The position numbers and the translations under genes are program-made. Below the pieces are notes generated by a model, which worked only from the letters and a program-made list of their open reading frames with translations, ran no database searches and had not been told where the DNA came from. Below, in pieces: positions 39,423 to 48,193 of a stretch of DNA of 64,000 bases (its first letter is position 1; the number at the start of each line of letters is the position of its first letter). The DNA comes from Bremerella volcania (GTDB lineage Bacteria > Planctomycetota > Planctomycetia > Pirellulales > Pirellulaceae). The DNA is taken from positions 3,162,001 through 3,226,000 of the forward strand of contig NZ_CP036289.1 of NCBI RefSeq assembly GCF_007748115.1, written 5' to 3'.

Positions 39423-40019
39423 ATGAAAGCCCTACTGCTGATCGACATTCAAAATGACTTTCTGCCCGGCGGTGCTTTGGCGGTTGTCGACGGAGATCAG
39501 GTCGTACCGGTTGCCAATCGATTCATGAGCGAGTTTCCTTTGGTGGTTGCTACGCAGGACTGGCACCCCCGCAATCATCGCTCATTCGCCAGCCAACACC
39601 CTGGACGGCAAGTCGGAGAAGTCATCGATTGGGATGGACTGGAGCAAGTGCTGTGGCCAGATCATTGCGTGCAAGGAAGCAGTGGTGCCAAGTTCGCACC
39701 TGGCCTGAACCTGGACGGGATTGACCACGTCATTCAGAAGGGTACCGATGTTCACATCGATAGTTACAGTGGCTTCTTCGACAACGGTCACCGCAAATCG
39801 ACAGGATTAGAGCAACTGCTTCACGATCACGGCGTCAAGGAAGTTCACCTGGTCGGCCTCGCCACGGACTATTGCATAAAGTTCACGGCACTCGATGCCG
39901 TGTCATTAGGATTCAAGACTTGCGTTGTTCTCGAGGGCATTCGTGGGGTCGAGCTTTCGCCTGGAGATTGTGCCAAGGCAATCGAAGAAATGCTCGCGGC
40001 AGGAATTGAGATCGTTTAA
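39423..40019 (+). CDS. pncA: Nicotinamidase
   Basis: A 198-residue isochorismatase-fold amidohydrolase that deamidates nicotinamide to nicotinate. The catalytic Asp is in LLLIDIQNDFLPGG, metal ligands in TQDWHPRNHRSF, and the nucleophilic cysteine in VGLATDYCIKFTALDA. It has a strong GAGAGG ribosome site and follows nrtR by 9 bases. In this operon it would recycle the nicotinamide released by KptA or by other NAD-cleaving enzymes and pass nicotinate to PncB. Confidence 0.94.
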   Translation: MKALLLIDIQNDFLPGGALAVVDGDQVVPVANRFMSEFPLVVATQDWHPRNHRSFASQHPGRQVGEVIDWDGLEQVLWPDHCVQGSSGAKFAPGLNLDGIDHVIQKGTDVHIDSYSGFFDNGHRKSTGLEQLLHDHGVKEVHLVGLATDYCIKFTALDAVSLGFKTCVVLEGIRGVELSPGDCAKAIEEMLAAGIEIV

Positions 40020-40033
40020 CAGGGAGCGTACGG

Positions 40034-40159
40034 TTGGCGATCGAATTTTTCGGCATCGGTAAAGATGGTTGCGGTCAGAACTGGTTTGGAAAGATTCTCG
40101 TGAAAGTTCGCAGCAAACTGCAGGCAAGAATAAGCATGTTAAGGAGTAAAGCAAGATGA
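40034..40159 (+). CDS. Possible 41-residue peptide, stop coupled to PARG start
   Basis: A short frame begins with TTG at 40034 behind AGGGAG (8 bases) and ends with a TGA that overlaps the ATG of the next gene (ATGA). The peptide is basic (MAIEFFGIGK to RSKAR) with no motif I recognise. It fills the only long gap of an otherwise tight operon. It may be a coupling leader or chance. Confidence 0.3.
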   Translation: MAIEFFGIGKDGCGQNWFGKILVKVRSKLQARISMLRSKAR

Positions 40160-40989
40160 GCCGGACAAAACGCGCCAGCGTGGCTCAGGAAACGGTCAGG
40201 ATCGTCGAGAACGGCTGCTACGAATTAGCCGATGGTCAGCAGGTTGATCTGAGGAAAGAGATTGACGATTCACTAGCTGCTACGCAATTGATTCGACCGG
40301 GTGACTTCGGCTCACTGATGATTCCCAGGTCAAATCATCGTGGTACCGATTTCGAGGTACACAACGAGACGACATTGACCGCCGCACGGCGGCTGGTTGT
40401 TGAGAGACAACTCGACAACGTACTGTGCTTAAACTTTGCTTCTGCCAAGAACCCTGGCGGTGGTTATCTAGGTGGCAGCCAGGCGCAGGAAGAAAGCTTG
40501 GCGCGAAGCTCCGCTCTCGTCAAGACGCTCGAATCGCAATGGGAATACTACGACTTCCACCGATCGTGCGGTATATCGGTTTATAGCGATCACATGATCC
40601 TTAGTCCGGACGTGCCCGTGTTCCGTGCCGATGATGGCGCACTTTTAGATCGCCCATACCTGCTTAGTATCTTGACCTCACCTGCCGTGAACGCAGGTGC
40701 CGTCATCAAGAACGAACCACAGCGGGCCGCGGAAATTGAACCCAAAATGGCCGCGCGTATCGGCAAGCTATTGAAGTTAGCGGCCGCAAAGAACTACCAG
40801 CACCTGATATTAGGTGCATGGGGATGTGGCGTTTTTCGCAATGAGCCTGAGATGATTGCACGTCTGTTTGCGGAAACGCTCAAGATTGGTGGAGCGTTTG
40901 AAAATCAATTTACGTCCATCACTTTTGCCGTGCTCGATGGCACAGAGCACGAAAATATTATCGGGCCATTTCGAGCCCTATTTCAGTAA
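40156..40989 (+). CDS. Microbial-type poly(ADP-ribose) glycohydrolase (TIGR02452 / PARG-macrodomain)
   Basis: A 277-residue macrodomain protein of the bacterial PARG family. The signature is intact: GGGYLGGSQAQEES with Gly101-103 and the catalytic Gln-Glu-Glu at 111-113. NFASAKNPGGG and LGAWGCGVFRNEP are the other ligand-binding loops. Such enzymes remove ADP-ribose from proteins (exo-type cleavage of poly-ADP-ribose), and some act on related nucleic-acid adducts. It is fourth in the NAD operon, 12 bases before kptA, and has an AGGAG ribosome site. Confidence 0.9.
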   Translation: MSRTKRASVAQETVRIVENGCYELADGQQVDLRKEIDDSLAATQLIRPGDFGSLMIPRSNHRGTDFEVHNETTLTAARRLVVERQLDNVLCLNFASAKNPGGGYLGGSQAQEESLARSSALVKTLESQWEYYDFHRSCGISVYSDHMILSPDVPVFRADDGALLDRPYLLSILTSPAVNAGAVIKNEPQRAAEIEPKMAARIGKLLKLAAAKNYQHLILGAWGCGVFRNEPEMIARLFAETLKIGGAFENQFTSITFAVLDGTEHENIIGPFRALFQ

Positions 40990-41001
40990 GGAAACCAATC
41001 C

Positions 41002-41535
41002 GTGAATGCGGAAAAACTTAAGAAGATAAGTAAACGAATGAGTTATATCCTGCGGCATCAGCCTGACTCCGTAGGGCTTACGCTCTCGCCGGGCGGCTGG
41101 GTTGCCGTCGAAGACCTGTTAGCAGCATTAAAGATTTCACGAGAACAGCTTAACGAAGTTGTCGTTACCAATGACAAACAGCGGTTCGAATATTCGGAAG
41201 ATGCGTCGCAGATCCGAGCACGACAGGGTCACTCGACGCTGGTCGACCTGCAATACGAAGCCGCCACACCCCCAAATCTGTTGTTTCGTGGGACGGCCAC
41301 GCGGTTTCTCCATTCGATCTTTGAAAAGGGATTGATCAAAGGGAATCGGCATCACGTCCACCTTTCGATCGATCGCGAAACGATGATCGCGGTGGGGAGT
41401 CGTCATGGAAAGCCCGTCGTACTGGAAGTCAACGCGAAGCAGATGGTTAACGACGGCAGTCAGTTCTACGTTACGGGCAATCACGTCTGGTTGACCGATC
41501 ACGTTCCGCCACAATACCTGCGAGAGTTTCCCTAG
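41002..41535 (+). CDS. kptA: RNA 2'-phosphotransferase (Tpt1/KptA)
   Basis: A 177-residue enzyme that removes an internal 2'-phosphate from RNA with NAD, giving nicotinamide and ADP-ribose 1'',2''-cyclic phosphate. The N-terminal winged-helix part (MSYILRHQPDSVGLTL, GGWVAVEDLL) is followed by the ADP-ribosyltransferase fold (LFRGTATRF, HHVHLSIDRETM, HVWLTDHVPPQYL). Size is standard. Start is GTG with a TAAGGA ribosome site. Its stop is one base from the convergent aminotransferase stop. The natural substrate in bacteria is unclear; ADP-ribosylation reversal has been suggested for the family. Confidence 0.93.
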   Translation: MNAEKLKKISKRMSYILRHQPDSVGLTLSPGGWVAVEDLLAALKISREQLNEVVVTNDKQRFEYSEDASQIRARQGHSTLVDLQYEAATPPNLLFRGTATRFLHSIFEKGLIKGNRHHVHLSIDRETMIAVGSRHGKPVVLEVNAKQMVNDGSQFYVTGNHVWLTDHVPPQYLREFP

Positions 41536-41536
41536 G

Positions 41537-42757
41537 CTACAAGTCTTGCTTGGCGAGCCATGGAATCATGCGGCTAAACGCCTCTTCGATCTTCTCGATC
41601 GACGTCGAGTAGCTAATTCTCAGTGAATTGGTGCAACTCTCACCGAACGCTTCGCCCGGCACGACGCACACGCCGATCTCTTCAAGCATTCGTAACGCCA
41701 CGTGACTGGCATTCGTATGCAGCGGCAGTGACGGGAATATGAAGAAACTACCCTGCGGCCAATAGCCAGTCAGGTGAGGCGATTCGCTGACGAGCTGGAC
41801 GATGCGGTCTCGTCGATGTCGGTATTCTTTCACCATCTCGTCGATGCACTGGCTGCCACCGCGCAGCGCCGCGACGCCAGCCCACTGAGAAGGCGTATTG
41901 GCAACGGTCGTCGTGAACATGTGGTACCGCCGTAGCATCTTGATTGTCCCTTGGCTGGAAATCACCCACCCGATCCGCAGGCCGGCCATTGAAAAAGTTT
42001 TGGAGAAGCTGCTGGCAATCATCACGTGGTCAAGATCGGATGTGTGGCCAAGCACACTGGCATAGTCGAGATCGTCCAGCAATAGGTGATCATACACCTC
42101 GTCGCTGATGACTTTCACCCCCTGGTAGGCCGCCTCTTGAACAATCGCTTCGATCGTTTCCTGGGGATAGACAGTGCCGGTAGGGTTGCTCGGCGAATTT
42201 AAGATAATTGCGAAAGTACGGGGACCAATCGCATCGATTACCTCTTGAGGATCGAGCTGATGACCACTTTCAGCTCGGGTCGGAATCGCTTTCACTTCCC
42301 CGCCATGCATACGAACCAAGGGCGCATACAACGGAAAACACGGATCAGGAATCAAGAACTGTCGACTAGGTGCCGCCGTCACGCTGATCGATAAGTACAT
42401 CGCTTCGGTTGCGCCAGTCGTTACCAGGATATTGTCTTCGGTAATCTCGCGGCCCGTCCTTTTGCTATAATAGCTGGCCAACTCTTTCAGAAGTTCTGGC
42501 AAACCGGCATCCATGGTGTACCCGGTTTCTCCTTTCTGAAGAGCGTGGATATAGGCATCGACGATATGTTTGGGGCAGGGAAAGTCAGGCTGACCAATCG
42601 AGAGATGGATGACGTTTTCCATCGTTGCGGCAAGATTCACCATGCGGCGAATGCCAGGTACCGGTAACGCGCGAAGTGGAGGACTCCACTCGAATGCATC
42701 ATCCGCGGTTGGAATCTTAAGTCCTGAAATCAATTTCTCGGACATTTCGCTCGACAT
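41537..42757 (-). CDS. Class I/II PLP-dependent aminotransferase
   Basis: A 406-residue fold-type I aminotransferase of the aspartate/aromatic branch. The PLP lysine lies in SSFSKTFSMAGLRIGW, and NSPSNPTGTVY and SDEVYDHLLLDD are present. ATG at 42757 is preferred to the ORF start at 42823. It is alone on the minus strand between kptA and a divergent TIM-barrel gene. Substrate unknown; aspartate, an aromatic amino acid, or 2-aminoadipate are possible. Confidence 0.88.
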   Translation of the reverse strand: MSSEMSEKLISGLKIPTADDAFEWSPPLRALPVPGIRRMVNLAATMENVIHLSIGQPDFPCPKHIVDAYIHALQKGETGYTMDAGLPELLKELASYYSKRTGREITEDNILVTTGATEAMYLSISVTAAPSRQFLIPDPCFPLYAPLVRMHGGEVKAIPTRAESGHQLDPQEVIDAIGPRTFAIILNSPSNPTGTVYPQETIEAIVQEAAYQGVKVISDEVYDHLLLDDLDYASVLGHTSDLDHVMIASSFSKTFSMAGLRIGWVISSQGTIKMLRRYHMFTTTVANTPSQWAGVAALRGGSQCIDEMVKEYRHRRDRIVQLVSESPHLTGYWPQGSFFIFPSLPLHTNASHVALRMLEEIGVCVVPGEAFGESCTNSLRISYSTSIEKIEEAFSRMIPWLAKQDL

Positions 42758-43027
42758 AGCTCCAAATCCTCTTCGCTGGTTTGAACGACTGACTTCGCAG
42801 GGAATGGTTTGGGGTGTGACCAACGCATCTTGATCGATTTACTCTTATCATTTCAAGATTAATCGAGAACTCACAAAGAAAAAGTTGTTCGCGGTTGGAC
42901 TATAACGTGAGAACCGATAGGATGCGTGCAAGCATTTTGCCATAACTTCACTTGATCGTAGCGAGAAGGCCAGCGGCACGATTACTGTGCAGGCCACTAC
43001 GTTTTCTTATGCCACAGGAGCACACAA

Positions 43028-43972
43028 TTGACGGTAATCGACAACGCGAAACTGGAAGCGGCTCTTGAGGAACAGGGAATAACGGCGCGGGATAACTACT
43101 CTTTACCCACATCCGCACTTTCCTTTCCAGATGGCGGACACTTTCGCATTGAAATCGCAGGTGTCGAGCGCCTCTCGGCTTTGGAAACGATGCTTGCCGA
43201 AGCGGAAAAGCTGAACGTTCCCGTACATCGCATCATAGCCACCGTAGGCGGGGCAACTTATCTCACCCAGAGTGAGTTGAATGAATTTGCAGCGCTGGCC
43301 AAGTACAAGAAAATCGAAGTCATCATGACGCTAGGCCCTCGGCGGGGTTGGGATACCGGCCGACAGATTACGACCAGCGAAGGAATTGTCTCCGGCATGC
43401 GGCTGCGGGGCGTCGATAGCATCCGGCATTGGCTCAAGGATTGCGATCGCTGCCTGGAAGCGGGTTTTCGAGGTTTTTTGGTACCGGACGAAGGTTTGTT
43501 GTCGCTTGTCGGCGGCCTCCGAGAAAAGGGTGTGATACCTGCCGAAACGATCTTCAAATTGTCGGTCTTTGCCGGGCATGCCAATCCCGCCGGTGCCAAG
43601 CTGGCCGAACAACTGGGAGCGAACAGCTTCAATCCCCTGGCCGATCTGACCTTGCCGATGCTCTCCAGCATTCGTAGCTCGATCAGTATTCCGATGGATA
43701 TTTACTTGTGCCTGGTCAATGCGATGGGGGGATTCAATCGGTTCTACGAAGCCGCGGAGATCGCTCGCCTGTGTTCGCCGTGTTACTTCAAGATAGAACC
43801 AGGTCCTTCAGAGGAAGAAATCTACGCACCATGGAATTCGCCTGAGTACCACGATACGCAAATTCGGGAACGTGTACGAAACGCGGCAGTGGTCATGGAA
43901 CTTATCGAACGCGAGGGTGCTCCGGTGTCAGCTTCACCTGCAGGCGGAGAAGATCTTGTAATTCCTCGCTAG
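43028..43972 (+). CDS. Peptidase U32-like TIM-barrel protein
   Basis: A 314-residue soluble protein with the repeating beta-alpha pattern of a TIM barrel (RIEIAGVERLSALETML, RIIATVGG, KKIEVIMTLGPRRGWDTGR, RGFLVPDEG, LGANSFNPLADLTLPML). It loosely resembles the U32 peptidase group but I see no definite catalytic motif. Start is TTG with GGAG 9 bases upstream. It forms a two-gene unit with the amidase (53 bases). Function unknown. Confidence 0.6.
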   Translation: MTVIDNAKLEAALEEQGITARDNYSLPTSALSFPDGGHFRIEIAGVERLSALETMLAEAEKLNVPVHRIIATVGGATYLTQSELNEFAALAKYKKIEVIMTLGPRRGWDTGRQITTSEGIVSGMRLRGVDSIRHWLKDCDRCLEAGFRGFLVPDEGLLSLVGGLREKGVIPAETIFKLSVFAGHANPAGAKLAEQLGANSFNPLADLTLPMLSSIRSSISIPMDIYLCLVNAMGGFNRFYEAAEIARLCSPCYFKIEPGPSEEEIYAPWNSPEYHDTQIRERVRNAAVVMELIEREGAPVSASPAGGEDLVIPR

Positions 43973-44025
43973 TGCGCTGCACGCCGTTTACGTCAAAACA
44001 ACGATTGAAGCTGAAGGAACGGATC

Positions 44026-45438
44026 ATGTCTCAGCAAGCGACCCAAATCGCCGATATGACTGCTGGAGAAATGTCAGAGTGCTTTGCCACTGGCGAGTTC
44101 ACACCGAAGGAAGCCGCTCAAGCATGTCTCGATCGGATCCACAAATACAACGACAAGGTCAACGCTTACAACATTCTCAACGAAGAGATCACCCTGGAAG
44201 CTGCCGAGCGTTCCACGGAACGCTGGCGATTGGGTACGCCGCTCAGTCCCATCGATGGTGTGCCAGTCGCGGTCAAGGATATCTTCATGACGAAAGGCTG
44301 GCCGAACCGAAAAGGGTCGACGCTGACATCAAAGGAGCCATTAACGGTCGACGCTCCAGCGATTGCGGCCCTACGCCGAAATGGTTTCGTGCCGCTTGGT
44401 CGAACAACCACTCCAGAATTCGGTTGGAAAGGGGTTACGGACAATCCACTTGATGGTGTAACGTCGAATCCGTGGGACCCAAGCAAGGTCTCGGGGGGAT
44501 CGAGCGGTGGAAGCGGGGCCGCGGTGCCATTGGGTATGGGACCACTTGCCCTGGGAACCGACGCCGGCGGATCCATACGCATTCCCGCTGGCTTCTGCGG
44601 CGTCGTTGGACATAAGCCCACTCATGGACTCTGCCCGATGTGGCCGCCAAGTGCCTTCTATCCGCTCGCGCATGTTGGGCCAATGACATGGACGGTTGCC
44701 GATACGGCGCTCTTGTTGGATGTGTTGGCCGAGCCGGACCCAAGAGACATGACGTTGCCTAACTGTCCGGTTTCCTTTCGTGACGTTTTGGAACACGTCG
44801 ACCTGAGTGGGGTCCGTATCGCATTGAGTCCTACTTTGGGATATGTGGATGTCGATCCTGAGATTCATGCGGCCGTCGTAGCGACCGCATCGGCGTTCGA
44901 AGAAGCTGGTGCCGTGTTTGAATCATGCGACCCAGGCTTCTCCGATCCGCTTGAGTCGTTTAATCGACTCTTCTACGGAGGAGCTGCGAATGCCTTACGT
45001 GATATTGGGCCCGACGATCGGGCGAAGATGGATCCGAATCTGATCCAAGTCGCCGAGTGGGCCAGCAATTTATCTCTACTGGAATTCATGGAAGCCTCCA
45101 ACGAGCGGGCGGCCATCACTGAGACGATGAGTCTCTTCCATCAGAAGTACGACCTGCTGCTCACGCCGACTTTACCGATTCCTGCATTCGACGCCGGGCT
45201 AGAGGTTCCCAAAGATTGGCCTCACGATCGCTGGCCAACGTGGACTCCATTCACCTATCCCTTCAATATGACAGGCCAACCAGCCATCTCGGTTCCTTGC
45301 GGTTTCACCTCGACTGGATTGCCAATAGGCCTACAGATTATCGGCCCCAGACACGCTGATGCGCTCGTGCTTCAGGCAGCCCACTACTACCAGCAGTCTC
45401 GGCCGCTCACGTCGATACGGCCGGACATGTTAGATTAG
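44026..45438 (+). CDS. Amidase-signature family amidase
   Basis: A 470-residue amidase. The catalytic triad is visible: Lys in PVAVKDIFMTKG, then GGSSGGSGAAVPLG (cis-Ser) and GTDAGGSIRIPAG with the nucleophilic serine. ATG at 44026 follows AAGGA at 7 bases; the longer frame runs into the upstream stop. It follows the U32-like gene and its stop overlaps the stop of the convergent astB by 4 bases. Substrate unknown, possibly a short-chain amide or amino-acid amide. Confidence 0.92.
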   Translation: MSQQATQIADMTAGEMSECFATGEFTPKEAAQACLDRIHKYNDKVNAYNILNEEITLEAAERSTERWRLGTPLSPIDGVPVAVKDIFMTKGWPNRKGSTLTSKEPLTVDAPAIAALRRNGFVPLGRTTTPEFGWKGVTDNPLDGVTSNPWDPSKVSGGSSGGSGAAVPLGMGPLALGTDAGGSIRIPAGFCGVVGHKPTHGLCPMWPPSAFYPLAHVGPMTWTVADTALLLDVLAEPDPRDMTLPNCPVSFRDVLEHVDLSGVRIALSPTLGYVDVDPEIHAAVVATASAFEEAGAVFESCDPGFSDPLESFNRLFYGGAANALRDIGPDDRAKMDPNLIQVAEWASNLSLLEFMEASNERAAITETMSLFHQKYDLLLTPTLPIPAFDAGLEVPKDWPHDRWPTWTPFTYPFNMTGQPAISVPCGFTSTGLPIGLQIIGPRHADALVLQAAHYYQQSRPLTSIRPDMLD

Positions 45439-46739
45439 AAGCCAAGCATCTCGTTAAGTTCGTGCATGGCGATGGCGACTTCGTCGTGCAGGCGTATCTC
45501 TGCCAAATCATCAATCGTAAGCCGCTCACGGTAGTGACGGCTCACCCAATCGTATAATTCGTGGTAGCGCTGCTGCGTTAGGAATACCGAAGATGGCATA
45601 GCCGCGCATTCCTCTTCGGTAAGAACCACCCGCAACCGCAAGCAGGCAGGACCTCCTCCGTTCTGCATGCTCTCGCGAAGGTCGACGAATTGGCAATCGT
45701 AAATGGGATTGTCTGCTCGCAGCAGGCTGGCAACCAGCTGACTCGCGGCTGCGCTTTCGGAACATTCGATCGGACACAACAGCAGCATCTGGTTGGGGCC
45801 AGTGGAGATTAGCTGACTGTTGAAGAAATAGCTTTGAACGGCATCGGAAAGATTCAATTCCTGATTGCTGATGACCACTTGCTGTAGATCCGGGCCAAAG
45901 CTATCGGCAAGCTCTGCCAGAACGCGATCTTGCTCGGCGAATGCGTACTGATGCACAAGATGCAGCGATTGATTACCAACTGAGATTACGTCGTTGTGAA
46001 ACACGCCTGCATCAATCGCCTTGGGATGTTGCCGGGCAAAAACACAGCGCTTGGAACATAGCCCATGCGAGGTAGCGATTTCTTCACAAGCCACTCGTGT
46101 TTGACGGGCGGGAAATCGCTGAGCGGATTGTTCATCGCTGTGATCACGACCGTAGACAAAAAGCTCGACTCCTGGGAGGCCATAATCACGACAGAACCTG
46201 GTGTGATTAGCTGCTCCTTCATCACTCGAATCCGGTAATGCGGGCAGCGGGTCATGAACGACAAAGTGGCTGGCGTCATGAAAGATCGCTCGAAGGGTTC
46301 TCGTTGTCGGTTGCGTTTCCAATGCACGATGTGGCATCGTCTGTAAGTTGGCTGGCGTGAAGTGTACTCGGCCATCGGCACAATCGCTGCTGGGGGAAAC
46401 AGTCGCGGCGTTGGCTGTCCACATCGCTGAGGCACTGTAGGCGATACTAAGCAGATCGGGTCGACTCTTGTATGCCGTCGAGATGATCTCGTATGTAGAG
46501 CCTGTGAACCCTTGGGATTGCAGAAATGCCAAATCAGGGCGTGGTTGCGGCGGAAAGAATGCCTGAGGAATGCCCAAGTCAGCCACACGTTTCATCTTGG
46601 CGAGACCCTGCAGTGCCGCCCTGCGTGGCGAGGAAGCTGCATGGCGATGCTCTACAGAGGCCAGGTTACCCAAGGAAAGTCCTCCGTAGTGATGCGTCGG
46701 TCCAATCAGCCCATCGAAGTTCACTTCATAGGTCGTCAC
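45435..46739 (-). CDS. astB: N-succinylarginine dihydrolase
   Basis: A 434-residue enzyme that converts N2-succinylarginine to N2-succinylornithine, CO2 and two ammonia. The start YEVNFDGLIGPTHHYGGLSLGN is typical of AstB, as are DASHFVVHDPLPAL, HNDVISVGN and MQNGGGPACLRLRV near the C-terminus. GTG at 46739 overlaps the TGA of astD (GTGA), so translation is coupled. The longer frame from 46793 lies inside astD. Second step of arginine breakdown by the AST route. Confidence 0.95.
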   Translation of the reverse strand: MTTYEVNFDGLIGPTHHYGGLSLGNLASVEHRHAASSPRRAALQGLAKMKRVADLGIPQAFFPPQPRPDLAFLQSQGFTGSTYEIISTAYKSRPDLLSIAYSASAMWTANAATVSPSSDCADGRVHFTPANLQTMPHRALETQPTTRTLRAIFHDASHFVVHDPLPALPDSSDEGAANHTRFCRDYGLPGVELFVYGRDHSDEQSAQRFPARQTRVACEEIATSHGLCSKRCVFARQHPKAIDAGVFHNDVISVGNQSLHLVHQYAFAEQDRVLAELADSFGPDLQQVVISNQELNLSDAVQSYFFNSQLISTGPNQMLLLCPIECSESAAASQLVASLLRADNPIYDCQFVDLRESMQNGGGPACLRLRVVLTEEECAAMPSSVFLTQQRYHELYDWVSRHYRERLTIDDLAEIRLHDEVAIAMHELNEMLGF

Positions 46740-48166
46740 TTGGCATCGGTTCCTTCCGGCAAGGCCTCGACTTCGGCGATCGGAACATGGCAAAAGTTGA
46801 TGGCATGATAACCGGCCGGACGATAGTTGCCGCTTTGACCGATTCCACCAAACGGCAATCGACCGCTGGCGCCGGTTGTGGGAAGATTCCAGTTAATGAG
46901 ACCAGATTGGATGTGTTCTCGGAATCGGTCGAAGTGGGCTCGGTCAGCGCACAAGATTCCGGCGGCAAGTCCGTACTGGGTGTCATTCGCTTCCCGAATC
47001 GCGGCATCCAGATCAGGGACGCGTATTACTTGCAGAAGCGGGCCAAAAACTTCTTCGTCCGTTCGCGACGTACAATTTGTGACGTCGATGATTCCAGGAC
47101 TTACAAACGCTGCGCCGAGGGACAACTGCTTGGACTCAATGAGCGGAATCGCACCATGGGCGAGTAGATCGGATTGAAACCGAAGCACATTTTGGACGGC
47201 ATTGGCGTGGATTAATGATCCCATAAAAGGTTCTGGCTGATCACTTGGTCTGCCAACTGTAATATCTCGAGTCTTCTCAACGAGCCGTCGGAGTATTGGC
47301 TCGGCGTCGCCTGTTACGATGAGCCTTCTTGCACAAGTGCAGCGCTGCCCGGAAGTAAGATATGCGGACTTAATCACCCTATCGACCGTCTCATCAATGC
47401 TTGCCGGTCGGTGAACGATCAAAGGATTGTTGCCACCCAGTTCCAAAGCCAACAAAACTTCGAGACGATGCGTCAAAGCCTCTCGCAACTTAACACCGGT
47501 TGCGCGACTTCCGGTGAAAAAGAGTCCGCGAAGCTTGGGTTCGGCCAAGATGGCTTGGCTCGTAGAAACGCCTCCCTGGACGAGATTCAAGACTCCTGGT
47601 GGTAAACCAGCTTTTTCCCATAACTCGACCATTACTTGGGCAGCGTACGGTGTTAGCTCACTCGGTTTGAATACGACGCAGTTGCCAGCCAACAGAGCAG
47701 GTACGATCTGACCGTTAGCAATATGGGCTGGGAAGTTAAATGGCCCGATCACCGCTACGACGCCCAGCGGCCGGTAGACGACACGCCCGTTGAGGGTGTT
47801 GGTACTTACTTGTGTTTCATCACAAAGTTGTTGATAAGCATCAATCGTGATCTCGCATTTGGCCGCGACCGCTTTCGCCTCGGTCGCTGCATCCCATAGT
47901 GGTTTGCCAACTTCGTCAGAGATTGCCTTGGTGAGGATGTCGACATGTTGATTCACTACCGTTGCAAAGCGACGGATTGCCTTAGCACGTTCTTCCCAGC
48001 CGAGGGCTGACCAGGCAGCTTGTGCCTCGTCAGCCGCGGCAAAGGCTTGATGGACCTCTTCAGTCGTGGCGGCTTGTCCCTGCCAGAGCATCTCTTCTGT
48101 GACGGGGTTATTGCTGACAAACGGCTCGCCGTAGCCTTGTTGCCATTTACCATTGACGTAATGCAT
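46736..48166 (-). CDS. astD: N-succinylglutamate 5-semialdehyde dehydrogenase
   Basis: A 476-residue aldehyde dehydrogenase of the AstD type. Motifs: VIGPFNFPAHIANGQIVPALL, FKPSELTPYAA, LELGGNNPLIV, the catalytic cysteine in TSGQRCTCARR, and LPFGGIGQSGNYRPAGYHAI. It oxidises N-succinylglutamate semialdehyde to N-succinylglutamate. It lies between astA (27 bases upstream) and astB (overlapping). Confidence 0.95.
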   Translation of the reverse strand: MHYVNGKWQQGYGEPFVSNNPVTEEMLWQGQAATTEEVHQAFAAADEAQAAWSALGWEERAKAIRRFATVVNQHVDILTKAISDEVGKPLWDAATEAKAVAAKCEITIDAYQQLCDETQVSTNTLNGRVVYRPLGVVAVIGPFNFPAHIANGQIVPALLAGNCVVFKPSELTPYAAQVMVELWEKAGLPPGVLNLVQGGVSTSQAILAEPKLRGLFFTGSRATGVKLREALTHRLEVLLALELGGNNPLIVHRPASIDETVDRVIKSAYLTSGQRCTCARRLIVTGDAEPILRRLVEKTRDITVGRPSDQPEPFMGSLIHANAVQNVLRFQSDLLAHGAIPLIESKQLSLGAAFVSPGIIDVTNCTSRTDEEVFGPLLQVIRVPDLDAAIREANDTQYGLAAGILCADRAHFDRFREHIQSGLINWNLPTTGASGRLPFGGIGQSGNYRPAGYHAINFCHVPIAEVEALPEGTDAK

Positions 48167-48193
48167 GATGAGAGTCCTCCTCGCTTTAAGCCG

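Noticed and set aside
42964-42994. Short repeat 'GCCAGCGGCACG' shared with a site near 62060
   Set aside because: Only about 12 bases, one copy inside a coding region; most likely chance.
46739-46793. Upstream extension of astB to 46793
   Set aside because: The extra residues lie inside astD, are not AstB-like, and the GTG at 46739 forms a coupled GTGA overlap.
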